Source: an uncultured archaeon | GTDB taxonomy: Archaea > Altiarchaeota > Altiarchaeia > IMC4 > SCGC-AAA252-I15 | Length of the DNA: 64,000 nt | Assembly (NCBI GenBank): GCA_902384455.1 | Contig: CABMCB010000094.1 | Location: forward strand, 1-64,000 | Reading direction: 5' to 3' | Part shown: positions 52,044 to 61,012 of the stretch, piece after piece | How the letters are laid out: each line of letters starts with the position of its first letter | Position numbering within the stretch: position 1 is the first letter of the stretch | Notes under the pieces: model-generated | Told to the model about the DNA's origin: nothing | Database searches by the model: none | Seen by the model: only the letters and a program-made list of their open reading frames with translations | Translations under genes and position numbers: made by a program

Positions 52044-52976
52044 TTAGAGAAAATCGTTAAGCGTCGGGTTGCTTCTGCGCTTCCTGCAGATAACGTTGAA
52101 CCCGCAGTAACGTTGTTTTGCCTGCGGGCACCTTAGGCATCGACCGTCTATTTTTCCGTTGGAAAGAAGCGCCTCGCATGTTTTGTCGAATCTTTGCGAG
52201 ACGGAGTCTGCGTCTACGTCAGCGTACACTGTGAGGACGTTTTCGACAGAATTGCCAAAGCGGATTGTTGCTGTGGATTCGCCGCCGTAATTGTCGGTTA
52301 ACCCTATTTCAGATTCCTGCATTTCCTTTACGGGTTGGGGGGAGTTGTTTTCCGGGTTTTCCCCCCTTAACCGTATCTCTACGGCGGTCGTGATGTATGA
52401 TGGGTCTACGACGTCTATTTGCGTGTAGGATGCGGCGGCCGCAAGTATGTCTGATATGAGCTTTTTTTGTATGTGGAGTTGGTATATGTCGTCGGTGAAG
52501 ACGTGGGGTAGGCCTTCTTCTCCGTATAGTCTGGTTCTTGTTTTGCGTTCTGTGATTTGGATTTTTCCGTTGTTTATTGTGATTAGGTCTGGTATGCCCC
52601 ATATGGGGCGGGTGGGGCTGAAGTAGGGTAGTTCGGTGAGTGTTGGCGTTTCTTTTGTTAGTGCTGCGTTTATGAGGTTTAGGGAGTTGATTAGTGCTGC
52701 TTCTTCTGGGGGTGCTTCTTCTTTTGGCGTGGTGTCTAGTGTTTGGTGTATGCGTGTTCCTTCTTGGCTTTCTGGTGTTTCTATGCGGGCTGGTCGGTGT
52801 CCTTCTAGGATGTATCTTGCGTAGTTTGGGCAGTACATTGAGTTTTTGAGGCGGCTTACGCTTAGGTAGTTGTGGGGGTTTAGGTTTAGGTAGGCTTTTT
52901 TGAGTTCTTTTTCTATTTCGGTGAGGGTTTGGTTGTAGGGCGGGTTTTTTGTCTGTGCCTGCATGTATTGCCTCAT
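52044..52976 (-). CDS. Cas4-like PD-(D/E)XK nuclease, no CRISPR nearby
   Basis: A 310-residue protein. After ~40 residues comes YLSVSRLKNSMYCPNYARYI with the first Cys, then GTRIHQTLD, then the nuclease core GIPDLITINNGKIQITERKT, and at the end CLRCPQAKQRYCGFNVIC, giving a four-Cys set that fits the Fe-S cluster of Cas4. The ExK motif reads ERK. Stand-alone Cas4-like nucleases occur in DNA repair and mobile elements. It starts within the stop of the 36-residue membrane peptide gene (ATGA). Confidence 0.82.
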   Translation of the reverse strand: MRQYMQAQTKNPPYNQTLTEIEKELKKAYLNLNPHNYLSVSRLKNSMYCPNYARYILEGHRPARIETPESQEGTRIHQTLDTTPKEEAPPEEAALINSLNLINAALTKETPTLTELPYFSPTRPIWGIPDLITINNGKIQITERKTRTRLYGEEGLPHVFTDDIYQLHIQKKLISDILAAAASYTQIDVVDPSYITTAVEIRLRGENPENNSPQPVKEMQESEIGLTDNYGGESTATIRFGNSVENVLTVYADVDADSVSQRFDKTCEALLSNGKIDGRCLRCPQAKQRYCGFNVICRKRRSNPTLNDFL

Positions 52977-53083
52977 GGTTGCCCTCCTTGTGCGTATTTT
53001 TTTAGTATTATGAATGCGAGTGCGGCTAGGAATGCGAATCCGACTAGTATTCGGACTAGGCGTTGTTGTTCTTCGTCGCTCAT
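52973..53083 (-). CDS. 36-residue single-pass membrane peptide
   Basis: Minus-strand ATG at 53083, ending in a TGA that overlaps the ATG of the Cas4-like gene. The peptide has a polar N-terminus (MSDEEQQRLVRI), one hydrophobic helix (LVGFAFLAALAFIIL) and a KKYAQGGQP tail. The coding overlap, clean topology and an AGGAGGG just before the next start argue that it is a real gene coupled to the nuclease. Function unknown. Confidence 0.6.
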   Translation of the reverse strand: MSDEEQQRLVRILVGFAFLAALAFIILKKYAQGGQP

Positions 53084-53132
53084 CGTTAATGAATTTTGCG
53101 GCTGGGCTAAAATGCGGTCGGTTGCTTGCAGG

Positions 53133-53498
53133 CTACAGTTTTTCAGGGTCTTGTCCTGCTGCGAGTATGCTGCATGCGTTGATTAGGCGTAGTTTTAGGG
53201 TTTTTCCTTTCGCGGATAGTTCGGGGCTTTCTACGCCGGGGTTCACGTACACTAGGCCTACTTTTTTTTCCGCTATCTGGTCGAGCGCTAATACGGCGGC
53301 GGATGGCGGCAGGTATAGTGTGGCAACGTCTACGTTTACGGGGATTTCGGATATGCTTTTGTAGCAGCGTATGCCTTCTATTTCGTTTTCTTTGGGGTTT
53401 ACGGGGTATACAGAATGGCCGGCCGCAATCCAGGCGCGTACTGCTTTGTTTCCGTATTTTTTCCTGTCTGCGCTTGCGCCTATGACCGCGACGTTCAT
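53133..53498 (-). CDS. CoA-binding domain protein
   Basis: A 121-residue protein of the CoA_binding_2 type: MNVAVIGASADRKKYGNKAV, then GHSVYPVNPKENEIEGIRCY and VGLVYVNPGVESPEL. The Rossmann fold is complete. Such small proteins bind coenzyme A or related nucleotides; the exact role is unknown. It overlaps the glutaredoxin-like gene upstream by 4 bases and lies at the 3' end of the Hyf-like operon. Confidence 0.88.
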   Translation of the reverse strand: MNVAVIGASADRKKYGNKAVRAWIAAGHSVYPVNPKENEIEGIRCYKSISEIPVNVDVATLYLPPSAAVLALDQIAEKKVGLVYVNPGVESPELSAKGKTLKLRLINACSILAAGQDPEKL

Positions 53499-53737
53499 TC
53501 GGCTAGTTCTTCTTCTATTGCTTGCCGGTCGAATCCTACTATTATTTTCCCGTTTATGTCCAGTACGGGGACGCCCATTTGACCGCTTTTCTCGAACATT
53601 TCGGTCGCCCCTTTTTCGTCGGACGAGACGTCCACTTCCTTGTAGGCGACTTTCTTCTGTTTCAGAAGATCACGTGCTTTATGACACCACGGGCACGAAG
53701 GCGTCGCATAAATAGTTATTTGAATGTTTTTTGCCAT
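53495..53737 (-). CDS. glutaredoxin-like protein
   Basis: An 80-residue single-domain glutaredoxin/thioredoxin fold with active site TPSCPWCHKARDLL near residue 15, the cis-Pro loop MGVPVLDINGKIIVGFD, and the terminal helix. The CPWC pair suggests a dithiol oxidoreductase. It is 49 bases after the NuoB-like gene and overlaps the CoA-binding gene. Confidence 0.9.
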   Translation of the reverse strand: MAKNIQITIYATPSCPWCHKARDLLKQKKVAYKEVDVSSDEKGATEMFEKSGQMGVPVLDINGKIIVGFDRQAIEEELAE

Positions 53738-53786
53738 TTCACCACCCTTGCTTAGGGATTGGAACGAGGGGATTTAAATGGCGGGA

Positions 53787-54305
53787 CTATTTTTTCTTCT
53801 TTATCGTTTCCGTAAGCGCCAAAAGGCCTTTGAGTATTTCCGTCGGAGTCGGGGGGTTGCCGGGTATTTTAGCGTCCACGGGGAGTATTTTGTCGGCTCC
53901 GCCGAGGACGGCGTATGAGTCTTTGAATATGCCTCCGTCGCATGCGTCGTCTCCGACTGCGATTACGAATTTGGGGTTTGGCATCGCATCGTAAGTTTTT
54001 TTGGCGGCAATAGCCATGTTATGGGTGATGGGGCCTGTGACAACCAGGACGTCGGCGTGCCGCGGGGAGGCGACGAATGTTATGCCGAACCGTTCGACGT
54101 CGTAGTAGGGTGTTGTAAGGTTTACGAGCTCTATTTCAGGGGAGTTGTCGCTTCCTGTGTCCAGTTCGCGGAGGGCTAGGCTTCTCCCGAAGATGGCGTC
54201 TACTTCCTTTCGCAGCTTGATTCCGACGGCATCAAATTCTTCGTCTGTGAACGTGAAGTTTTTTGTCGACTTTGGTGTAACTATGTTTTTGAGTGGGTTC
54301 GCCAT
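53787..54305 (-). CDS. NuoB/HyfI-like subunit without any Fe-S ligand cysteines
   Basis: A 172-residue homologue of the complex-I/energy-converting-hydrogenase small subunit, clear from YYDVERFGITFVASPRHADV, VTGPITHNM and IPGNPPTP. The four Cys positions that hold the proximal cluster are changed: CNGC reads D53-N-S-P56, GDCA reads GDDA with Asp120 (a Cys is two residues later), and PGCPP reads PGNPP with Asn150. A conventional [4Fe-4S] cluster cannot form. The fold core is well conserved, so this is not a decaying gene. Confidence 0.9.
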   Translation of the reverse strand: MANPLKNIVTPKSTKNFTFTDEEFDAVGIKLRKEVDAIFGRSLALRELDTGSDNSPEIELVNLTTPYYDVERFGITFVASPRHADVLVVTGPITHNMAIAAKKTYDAMPNPKFVIAVGDDACDGGIFKDSYAVLGGADKILPVDAKIPGNPPTPTEILKGLLALTETIKKKK

Positions 54306-54315
54306 TGTTTTTTCC

Positions 54316-55893
54316 TCACAGGTCCGTTCCCGCGTACGACAGGTTCAGGCTTTTATTGATTAAGGGGAAATCGGGCACGATGTTGCCCAAAACCGCATGC
54401 TCTATGGCCTGCCAGTTGCAAAACGACGCCGTCCGCACTTTGTAGCGGTCGATGCGACCGTCTTTTATTCGCACCCAATGCAGGTTTTGGCCTCTTGGCG
54501 CTTCTATTAGGGATAGTGCGCTGCCGTCTGCGGGCTTGAGCGTAGTGTGGATGGCTTTGTTTTCGGGTATCCTGCAGATTAGTTTTTGTATTATGGCGGA
54601 GGAGTCATGTATTTCCGCCGCTTTGACTTCGAACCTAGACAGGACGTCGCCTTCTTCCCTCGTCCGCTTTTGCAGGTGCAGCTTGGGGTAGAGGCCGTAG
54701 GGGTGGTCTATTCGGGTGTCTACTTGTGCGCCTGATGCGCGGGCGGCTGGTCCGGTTATGTTAAGGGGTTCGATAAGCTCTTTTTTGATTACGCCCGTGC
54801 GCTCCAGGCGGTCTATGACTGATGTGGATGAGCGGATTGCGTTTACCGCTTCAGTGAATTTGCCGGAGAATTCCTCGAGGTAGTCTGAGAATTCGGTGAG
54901 CGATTCGTCGGGGATGTTTTTTGTGAGGCCGCCTGTTGTGATTATGTCGCGTAGGAAGCGGGAGCCGGTTAGTTTTTGGTTTTGTTGTAGTGTTTGTTCG
55001 CGTAGGATGAAGAAGGGGCTTGCGCCTGCTGGGTATGCGACGTCTATTATCATTCCGGCCATGTCGCCAAGGTGGGAGTAGATGCGTTCTGTTTCCAGCA
55101 GTATTGTTCGTATGTGCCATGCTCTTTCGGGTGCGTTTGTGTCGGTTATTTTTTCTATGGCGTTGCAGTAGGCGGTTGTGTTTGCGGCGGTTTCGTCGCC
55201 GCTTATGGCTTGGGCTATTTTGACGGATTCTTGTGGTGTTTTTCCTTCGGCTAGTTTTTCTATGCCTCGGTGTTTGTAGAACATCCGGATTTCGAGGTTG
55301 AATATTGTTTCGCCTATTACGCTGAATCTGAAGTGGCCTGGTTCTATTATGCCTGCGTGTACTGGGCCGACGGGTATTTGGTATACTCCTTCTCCGTGTA
55401 CTTGTTTGAAGGGGTATTCGTCGGCTGCGTTGTTTTTTGTGTTTGTTGTTATTGGTCCGTTTTTGATTGTTTTTAGTAGGGGGTGGAAGTCGTTGGGGTA
55501 TGTTTCGTGTAGGAATAGGCGGCGGATGTCGAATGCGTTTTTGAATTTGATGCCGAATCCGTCTGTGATTTCTCGTTCGTACCAGCAGGCGGCGGGGAAT
55601 GTTTCGGCTATTGATTGGGCTGTTGTGTTTTTTAGTGGTATTTGGATTGTGAGGGTGTGTGGTTGGTGGCGTCGTTCGAAGACGTAGTGTAATGTGAATC
55701 CTTTTTTTGTGTCGGTTTCTTGTGTGCAGAATAGGGCTATTAGGATGAAGCCTTTTTGAGCGATGGCTGGAAGCGTCTCTTCCATCTCTTCTTCGCTGAG
55801 GGTTATGGCGATTTCTTGGCTGCGTCCGTCGGTGGCCAATTCGGCTTTTTTGTTGCCGAATATGCCGTTCAGTTCTGCTCGTAGTTCGTCCAT
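54316..55893 (-). CDS. NuoCD/HyfG-like subunit lacking the NiFe site
   Basis: A 525-residue fusion of a NuoC-like N-terminus (CWYEREITDGFGIKF) and a NuoD/hydrogenase-large-subunit-like body (VGPVHAGIIEPGHFRFSVIG, MFYKHRGIEKLAEGK). The first nickel motif, normally RICGICxxxH, reads QAISGDETAANTTAY near residue 231; the second, normally DPCxxC, is replaced by a C-terminus SLNLSYAGTDL. It therefore cannot bind NiFe and is of the 'energy-converting hydrogenase related' (Ehr) kind. Strong conservation elsewhere argues for a working subunit. Confidence 0.92.
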   Translation of the reverse strand: MDELRAELNGIFGNKKAELATDGRSQEIAITLSEEEMEETLPAIAQKGFILIALFCTQETDTKKGFTLHYVFERRHQPHTLTIQIPLKNTTAQSIAETFPAACWYEREITDGFGIKFKNAFDIRRLFLHETYPNDFHPLLKTIKNGPITTNTKNNAADEYPFKQVHGEGVYQIPVGPVHAGIIEPGHFRFSVIGETIFNLEIRMFYKHRGIEKLAEGKTPQESVKIAQAISGDETAANTTAYCNAIEKITDTNAPERAWHIRTILLETERIYSHLGDMAGMIIDVAYPAGASPFFILREQTLQQNQKLTGSRFLRDIITTGGLTKNIPDESLTEFSDYLEEFSGKFTEAVNAIRSSTSVIDRLERTGVIKKELIEPLNITGPAARASGAQVDTRIDHPYGLYPKLHLQKRTREEGDVLSRFEVKAAEIHDSSAIIQKLICRIPENKAIHTTLKPADGSALSLIEAPRGQNLHWVRIKDGRIDRYKVRTASFCNWQAIEHAVLGNIVPDFPLINKSLNLSYAGTDL

Positions 55894-55897
55894 TTGT

Positions 55898-57355
55898 TTA
55901 CACCCCCACGTCGGCGACGATGCGCGTTAGTAACGAAGTAAGCCATGCGGGGAAGTATATTCCCAGCACGAATATGAGTATGAGCAATGCTACAATAGGC
56001 ATTTCCATGCCTATGTGCACCTGGTATTTCTTTGATGAAGCGACGTTTTTCTCCTCTATCTGAGAGAACATTTTGGTGAGCACAAGGGCGAATGATGACG
56101 CTGCCGCAACCAGCAGTATGAGTAGGATAAGCAGGAGTCCTGTGGATGCGTTCCCCGCCTGCAGCAGGATGGACAGCTTGGACATGAATATCATGAATGG
56201 CGGCATTCCAGCTATTGCGGCGCTGCCAAGCATCATGCCCAATGATGCGAGGGGTTGCAGCTTAAGCGCATTCTCCATTTTTTCCACGCGGTTGCTTTGG
56301 TACTGCTGGTGGAGTATTCCCGCTGAGAAGAATAGCAGCGCCTTTGTGAGCGCGTGAGCTAGGACGTGGTAGAGGACCCAGAATAGGGCTATTGGAGTGC
56401 CTATGCCTATGCCCACCAGCATTATGCCCATATGTTCTATGCTGGAGAAAGCGATGAGTTTCTTGAGGTTTCTCTGCGTTAGCATGCTGAATGCCGCAAT
56501 GAAAATGCTGAGCATGCCGAAAAATAGGAGTATCTTGGTGAAGGGGATTATTGCTGGCGTTTGCCTTACTATGGCCGTAAGCCGCAGTATCCCGTAGACG
56601 CCTATGTTGAGTAGTACCGCAGAGAGCACGGCGCTTATCGCAGATGGGGCTCGTGAGTGGGCGTGCGGAAGCCAGGTGTGGAATGGGGCTATCCCGGATT
56701 TGGCGGCAAACCCTATGAAAACAAAGACGGCGGCGGCCGCAAGTAGTGTGGGAGGGAACTCTTTGGCGTGCGCTGTGATGTCGCTTAGGTTTAGTGTTCC
56801 TGCGGCAAGCGTGTGCTGCGTAAGCGCGAAAAAGAGTATGATGCCGATGAACGAGAAGAGCATTGCAATCGACGTTACAAATATGTATTTGAGGGAGGCG
56901 TCGATGTTCTTGGTGGAGTTGAGGATGGCGATAAGCAGCGCGGAAACGAATGTAGTCAGCTCCGCGAAAATCCAAAAGAGCGCCAGATTGTTTGAGGAAA
57001 ACACAAGAACAGTCAGCAGCATCAGTATGTTGTATGCGATGTAGAACACCTGCATGTCCCTTTTGTCGAGCTCCTGATGCTGTATCATCCCCTTTATGTA
57101 CCCCTTCAGGTACACGGCCGCAAGTAGGAACACCGTTCCCGCAATCAGTATTTCGTAAGCGGCTAGGTGGTCTATTAGGAGGTCTTTGTTTTCTAGGTAA
57201 GTGAGGGGTAGGTTTCCTTGGAAGGCGATAATCGCCGTTATCATCGCTCCCGCGGCGTTCATAACGGTCAGGATGTTCATTATCCGGTGCGACCTCGCAA
57301 CGGACACTACCGAGGAGACCAGCAGACTGAAAACCACGTAGTATATGAGTATCAT
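55898..57355 (-). CDS. HyfF/NuoN-Mrp-like antiporter subunit
   Basis: A 485-residue protein with about 14 helices of the proton-pumping antiporter family. Key channel segments are present: AAKSGIAPFHTWLPHAHSRA with Lys and His, and IAFSSIEHMGIMLVGIG. It has two bases' spacing from the next subunit. In related complexes this subunit moves H+ or Na+. Confidence 0.92.
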   Translation of the reverse strand: MILIYYVVFSLLVSSVVSVARSHRIMNILTVMNAAGAMITAIIAFQGNLPLTYLENKDLLIDHLAAYEILIAGTVFLLAAVYLKGYIKGMIQHQELDKRDMQVFYIAYNILMLLTVLVFSSNNLALFWIFAELTTFVSALLIAILNSTKNIDASLKYIFVTSIAMLFSFIGIILFFALTQHTLAAGTLNLSDITAHAKEFPPTLLAAAAVFVFIGFAAKSGIAPFHTWLPHAHSRAPSAISAVLSAVLLNIGVYGILRLTAIVRQTPAIIPFTKILLFFGMLSIFIAAFSMLTQRNLKKLIAFSSIEHMGIMLVGIGIGTPIALFWVLYHVLAHALTKALLFFSAGILHQQYQSNRVEKMENALKLQPLASLGMMLGSAAIAGMPPFMIFMSKLSILLQAGNASTGLLLILLILLVAAASSFALVLTKMFSQIEEKNVASSKKYQVHIGMEMPIVALLILIFVLGIYFPAWLTSLLTRIVADVGV

Positions 57356-57356
57356 C

Positions 57357-58040
57357 TTAATCCTCCTCCTTAGACCACCCGTGGAAAGGGTGAAGCCGCA
57401 TATGGAATTCCTCGATGCTCGAGTCTATGCCTATAGTGAGTATCAACGCAAGCAGCACAAGGATGAACAGGTCAATCATAATCAAAACCTCCACGATGAA
57501 AGGAAGCTCGGCCAAAAATAAACTGAAAAGTAGGACGCCGTTCTCCATCACCAAGTACCCGATGATTTTGGTGACAAGCTTCTTGCGGCTGACAGCCACC
57601 ATCATGCCCATTAACGTAAGCGAGACGCCGAATACTGCGCCAAGGTAAAATAGGTTGCTTAAGGCCAGTTCACGGATGATCTCGGAAAAAGCCGTATAGA
57701 CCAGCAGGATGAGTATTATGGTGGCAACCAAAGAGCGCGCAGGAGTGAAATAATGAAACTCAAGGTCCCGTTTTATGCGCATCTCCCTCTGAATGCTGCG
57801 CATTACGTACGGAATCAGTATGACCTTGCTTATGAGAGTTAGAGCGGCAAGGTACAGAAGAACCGAACTTCCATCCAACAGGTAAAGGAATACGGCCGCA
57901 AGCACCAGAAGGAATGACTGTGCGGCATATGTGGAGACTAGCGAGAATAGGTCTCGTCTGGTGACGACTAATGCGCCTGTGATGAACGTGAGTGCTAGAA
58001 GTACTTTAATCCATTCTGTTAGTAGCAGCGGGTCGATCAT
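57357..58040 (-). CDS. HyfE/NuoK-like membrane subunit
   Basis: A 227-residue protein with six or seven helices. The second half (IGYLVMENGVLLFSLFLAEL) carries the conserved membrane Glu of the NuoK/MrpC lineage. The size matches HyfE, a NuoK domain fused to extra helices. It overlaps the HyfC-like gene by ATGA. Confidence 0.9.
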   Translation of the reverse strand: MIDPLLLTEWIKVLLALTFITGALVVTRRDLFSLVSTYAAQSFLLVLAAVFLYLLDGSSVLLYLAALTLISKVILIPYVMRSIQREMRIKRDLEFHYFTPARSLVATIILILLVYTAFSEIIRELALSNLFYLGAVFGVSLTLMGMMVAVSRKKLVTKIIGYLVMENGVLLFSLFLAELPFIVEVLIMIDLFILVLLALILTIGIDSSIEEFHMRLHPFHGWSKEED

Positions 58041-58987
58041 TTGAAGACCTCCAGGAATAGTGTGAGGACTGAAAAGAAGAATGCGGTCATGAACACGTTA
58101 GGCAGGTTGAATAGGCGCAATTTGGCTATTGACGACTCGACGACTCCTATGGCGAACGCAAGCACAGCGCCCTTAACAAGGAAGCTTAATGCGCCGACTG
58201 CTATTCCCACGAGCGTCGCATCTGAGGATAGGCCCCATGGTACGAGGAGGTTTATGAATATACCCATTAGTAGGGTCTGTTTTACTGCGTGGGAAAGTTC
58301 CATGAGAGCAAGGTCGCTGCCGGATAGTTCCAGAATCATGGCTTCATGTATCATGGTGAGCTCAAGGTGTGTTTCGGGGTTGTCTACAGGTATCCGCGCA
58401 GTTTCCGTGATTAGGACGATAAACAGTGGAATAGAGATTAGGATAAATGCGGGGTCCATGAAGAAGCCGGTTCCTGCCGTCGCCCTAAACATCTCATGGA
58501 AGTTGGTGGTATGCAGTATGAACGCAAGCGCGGTGAAAACCATGACGGTAATCGGCTCTATTACCGCGGAGATGCTCATCTCCCGTGAGCTTCCCATCCC
58601 CCCGAATGTGCTTCCTGCGTCCAAACCCGCAAGAGCCATGAAAAACCGCGCGAGCGCCAGCAGGTACAGGAACAGTATGACGTTTCCTATGCCGTCGACA
58701 GGCGAAGGAACGAAAGCGAGGGGCACGAAAAGTGCGGCAACTACCATCGCTATTATGCTAACGTAAGGTGTTGCCCGCATAATCCACGACGCGTTTGAGG
58801 AGTACACCCGCTCTTTCCTCATCAATTTCGCAATGCTATAGTACTGCTGAAGAAGCGGCGGACCCCTGCGCCTTTGGGCGTACGCCTTGACCTTCTTTAT
58901 GAGCCCCATGAACAGCGGAGAAACCAATAAAGCCACCGCCACGTTCACTATACAGTATAGTACGAAGGAGCCGGTCACAGGTACCAC
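58037..58987 (-). CDS. HyfC/NuoH-like membrane subunit
   Basis: A 316-residue protein with eight helices. Conserved NuoH features are KVKAYAQRRRGPPLLQQYYS in the first loop and ETARIPVDNPETHLELTMIH near residue 190. This subunit joins the membrane arm to the soluble NuoB/NuoD-like module. It overlaps the HyfB-like gene by 13 bases. Confidence 0.95.
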   Translation of the reverse strand: MVPVTGSFVLYCIVNVAVALLVSPLFMGLIKKVKAYAQRRRGPPLLQQYYSIAKLMRKERVYSSNASWIMRATPYVSIIAMVVAALFVPLAFVPSPVDGIGNVILFLYLLALARFFMALAGLDAGSTFGGMGSSREMSISAVIEPITVMVFTALAFILHTTNFHEMFRATAGTGFFMDPAFILISIPLFIVLITETARIPVDNPETHLELTMIHEAMILELSGSDLALMELSHAVKQTLLMGIFINLLVPWGLSSDATLVGIAVGALSFLVKGAVLAFAIGVVESSIAKLRLFNLPNVFMTAFFFSVLTLFLEVFK

Positions 58988-60921
58988 CCCAAAAGAACCA
59001 GTAACGCCACGACCGCTATGAAGCCGTAGTTAATGTACGAATCGAGGTTGCCGTTCTGCAGCGCCGAAACCGAACGCGAAATGCCGCCCGCCATCTTAGC
59101 AACAGGCATGTAAAGGTACTCCTCAAAAAACTTCATCAGGTGAATCTCTGCATATCCCCCCTTGAAAATAACCTGCTTATTATCGAAGAACGTCCTATCA
59201 CTGACTTTCTTAGTCTGGTAAACAGGCTTGAATATGGTGACAATAGGCTCGGAAAACCCTGACGCCGTATACTCCATCTTACTGTTCTGCGAAAGCAGCC
59301 CGCACCCCCACGTCTCGCTAACACGACTTCTGCGAACGGACAACGTAAAGACCGCAATATACACTGCCGCATAAACCAAAAGCAAAAGCAAACCAACCAA
59401 AAGAAGATTCGGGATAAGAAGCGGATAACCTAACCACGACAAAAGCGGCGCGGAAAAGACACCGAGAAAAACGCACAAAAAGGCAAGAAAACCAGGACCA
59501 ACCAACATCAGAAACGGCACCTCCTTCGACTTCTGCGCCTCCTCAGACCTCGGAACCGCAAGGAACATGACACCGAACGCCTTAACGAAACACGCGGCAG
59601 CAAGCGCGCTGGTTAATGCGAAAACGGAGAGGCACATCATCAGCGACAACTGAAGCATCGGGTGGTTCTGCAGCGCGTAAGACTGAAGAAGCACCTGGAA
59701 TATCATCAATTCGCTTACAAATCCATTGAAAGGAGGCAACGCCGATATGGACACCGCACCCACAAGGAAGAATAACGCAGTATACGGCATACGCTTAATC
59801 AAGCCTCCCATTTCCTCTATGTTCTGCGTCTTTACTGCGCTTACGACCGAACCCGCAGTGAGGAACAGGAGGCTCTTGAACAGCGCGTGATTGAGGGTGT
59901 GGAATAGGGCGCCTATGAGGCTGAGGAACGCCAGGTCCGCAAGCCCGTAATGCAGGAAGATAGGATACAAACCAAATCCTATAAGAATTATGCCGACGTT
60001 CTCTATGCTGTGGTACGCAAGAAGCCGCTTGATATCATGCTCCTTGAGGGCGTATATCACGCCCAAAATGGCGGACGTAGTACCTACGACTAAGATGATG
60101 ATGCCCCACCAGGGGTTGGGCGGCAGGACATATAGGACGAACCGCATCAGACCGTATATCGCCACCTTTATCATTACGCCGGACATTAAGGCGGATATGT
60201 TTGAGGGGCTGGCGGGGTGCGCGTAAGGCAACCACTTGTGGAAAGGTATGACTCCCGCTTTAATCCCGAATCCCACAAGCAACGCCAAGAATACGGCGGC
60301 CGCAGACCCAGTCGCGATTTCAACGGCCGTTATGCTAAGTGATCCGCTTGCGCGGTATAGCAGGGAGAATGCGATTATTAGGAAGACTGTGCTTAACTGC
60401 GTCATTGCGAAGTAGAATATTCCTGCTTTTCTTGTTTCCGGCTTCTCGTACTCGAACATCACAAGGAAGAAGGATGAAAGCGACATGAGCTCCCAGAAGA
60501 ATAGGAATGAAAAGGTGTTTTCTGACGCCACTACGAGGACCATGGAGAGTATGAAAACGTTCATTAGGGAGGCCAGCACGTTTTTGCGGCGCACGTGCCT
60601 GCCGTGTTCCACATACTGGATGGAGTATACCGCCACCGCCAGCGAGACTACGGATATTACGAGGATGAAGAATGAGGCAAGCCGGTCTACTGCGAATGAC
60701 AACGCCAGCGACGGCGCAAGGGAATAAGCGGCGAAATAAGTCTCCTGATTCGCATATATTGTTGCCGAAGAGAAGGATAGAAACAGAAGGGACGATACTA
60801 CAGTAAGCAGAAAAGAAATCCGCCTAACAGACCTGCCCAGACGCAAAGAAAAAAGAAGCGGCAACAGAGAGCCGACGAGGGAGAACGCCACACCACCGCA
60901 GAACAATGAAGACGTAAGCAT
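58975..60921 (-). CDS. HyfB/NuoL-like antiporter subunit, first gene of the operon
   Basis: A 648-residue protein with about 16 helices. It has the antiporter signature KAGVIPFHKWLPYAHPASPS and LLAYHSIENVGIILIGFG, with Lys and His residues in place for proton transfer. The C-terminal extension (residues ~510-640) includes an amphipathic stretch and a last helix. With the NuoN-, NuoK- and NuoH-like subunits, all membrane parts needed for ion movement are present. Confidence 0.94.
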   Translation of the reverse strand: MLTSSLFCGGVAFSLVGSLLPLLFSLRLGRSVRRISFLLTVVSSLLFLSFSSATIYANQETYFAAYSLAPSLALSFAVDRLASFFILVISVVSLAVAVYSIQYVEHGRHVRRKNVLASLMNVFILSMVLVVASENTFSFLFFWELMSLSSFFLVMFEYEKPETRKAGIFYFAMTQLSTVFLIIAFSLLYRASGSLSITAVEIATGSAAAVFLALLVGFGIKAGVIPFHKWLPYAHPASPSNISALMSGVMIKVAIYGLMRFVLYVLPPNPWWGIIILVVGTTSAILGVIYALKEHDIKRLLAYHSIENVGIILIGFGLYPIFLHYGLADLAFLSLIGALFHTLNHALFKSLLFLTAGSVVSAVKTQNIEEMGGLIKRMPYTALFFLVGAVSISALPPFNGFVSELMIFQVLLQSYALQNHPMLQLSLMMCLSVFALTSALAAACFVKAFGVMFLAVPRSEEAQKSKEVPFLMLVGPGFLAFLCVFLGVFSAPLLSWLGYPLLIPNLLLVGLLLLLVYAAVYIAVFTLSVRRSRVSETWGCGLLSQNSKMEYTASGFSEPIVTIFKPVYQTKKVSDRTFFDNKQVIFKGGYAEIHLMKFFEEYLYMPVAKMAGGISRSVSALQNGNLDSYINYGFIAVVALLVLLGWYL

Positions 60922-61012
60922 CTTAGTCGCCTTTGGATTTCATAACGCAATTTCTAGCGTTCTTATTCATCCCCCCTCTTTAAGAACATTCATTCAATGA
61001 CCAAAAAAAGCG

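Noticed and set aside
54316-55893. Second active [NiFe] hydrogenase (group 4)
   Set aside because: Both nickel-binding CxxC motifs are absent, so it is a hydrogenase-related subunit only.
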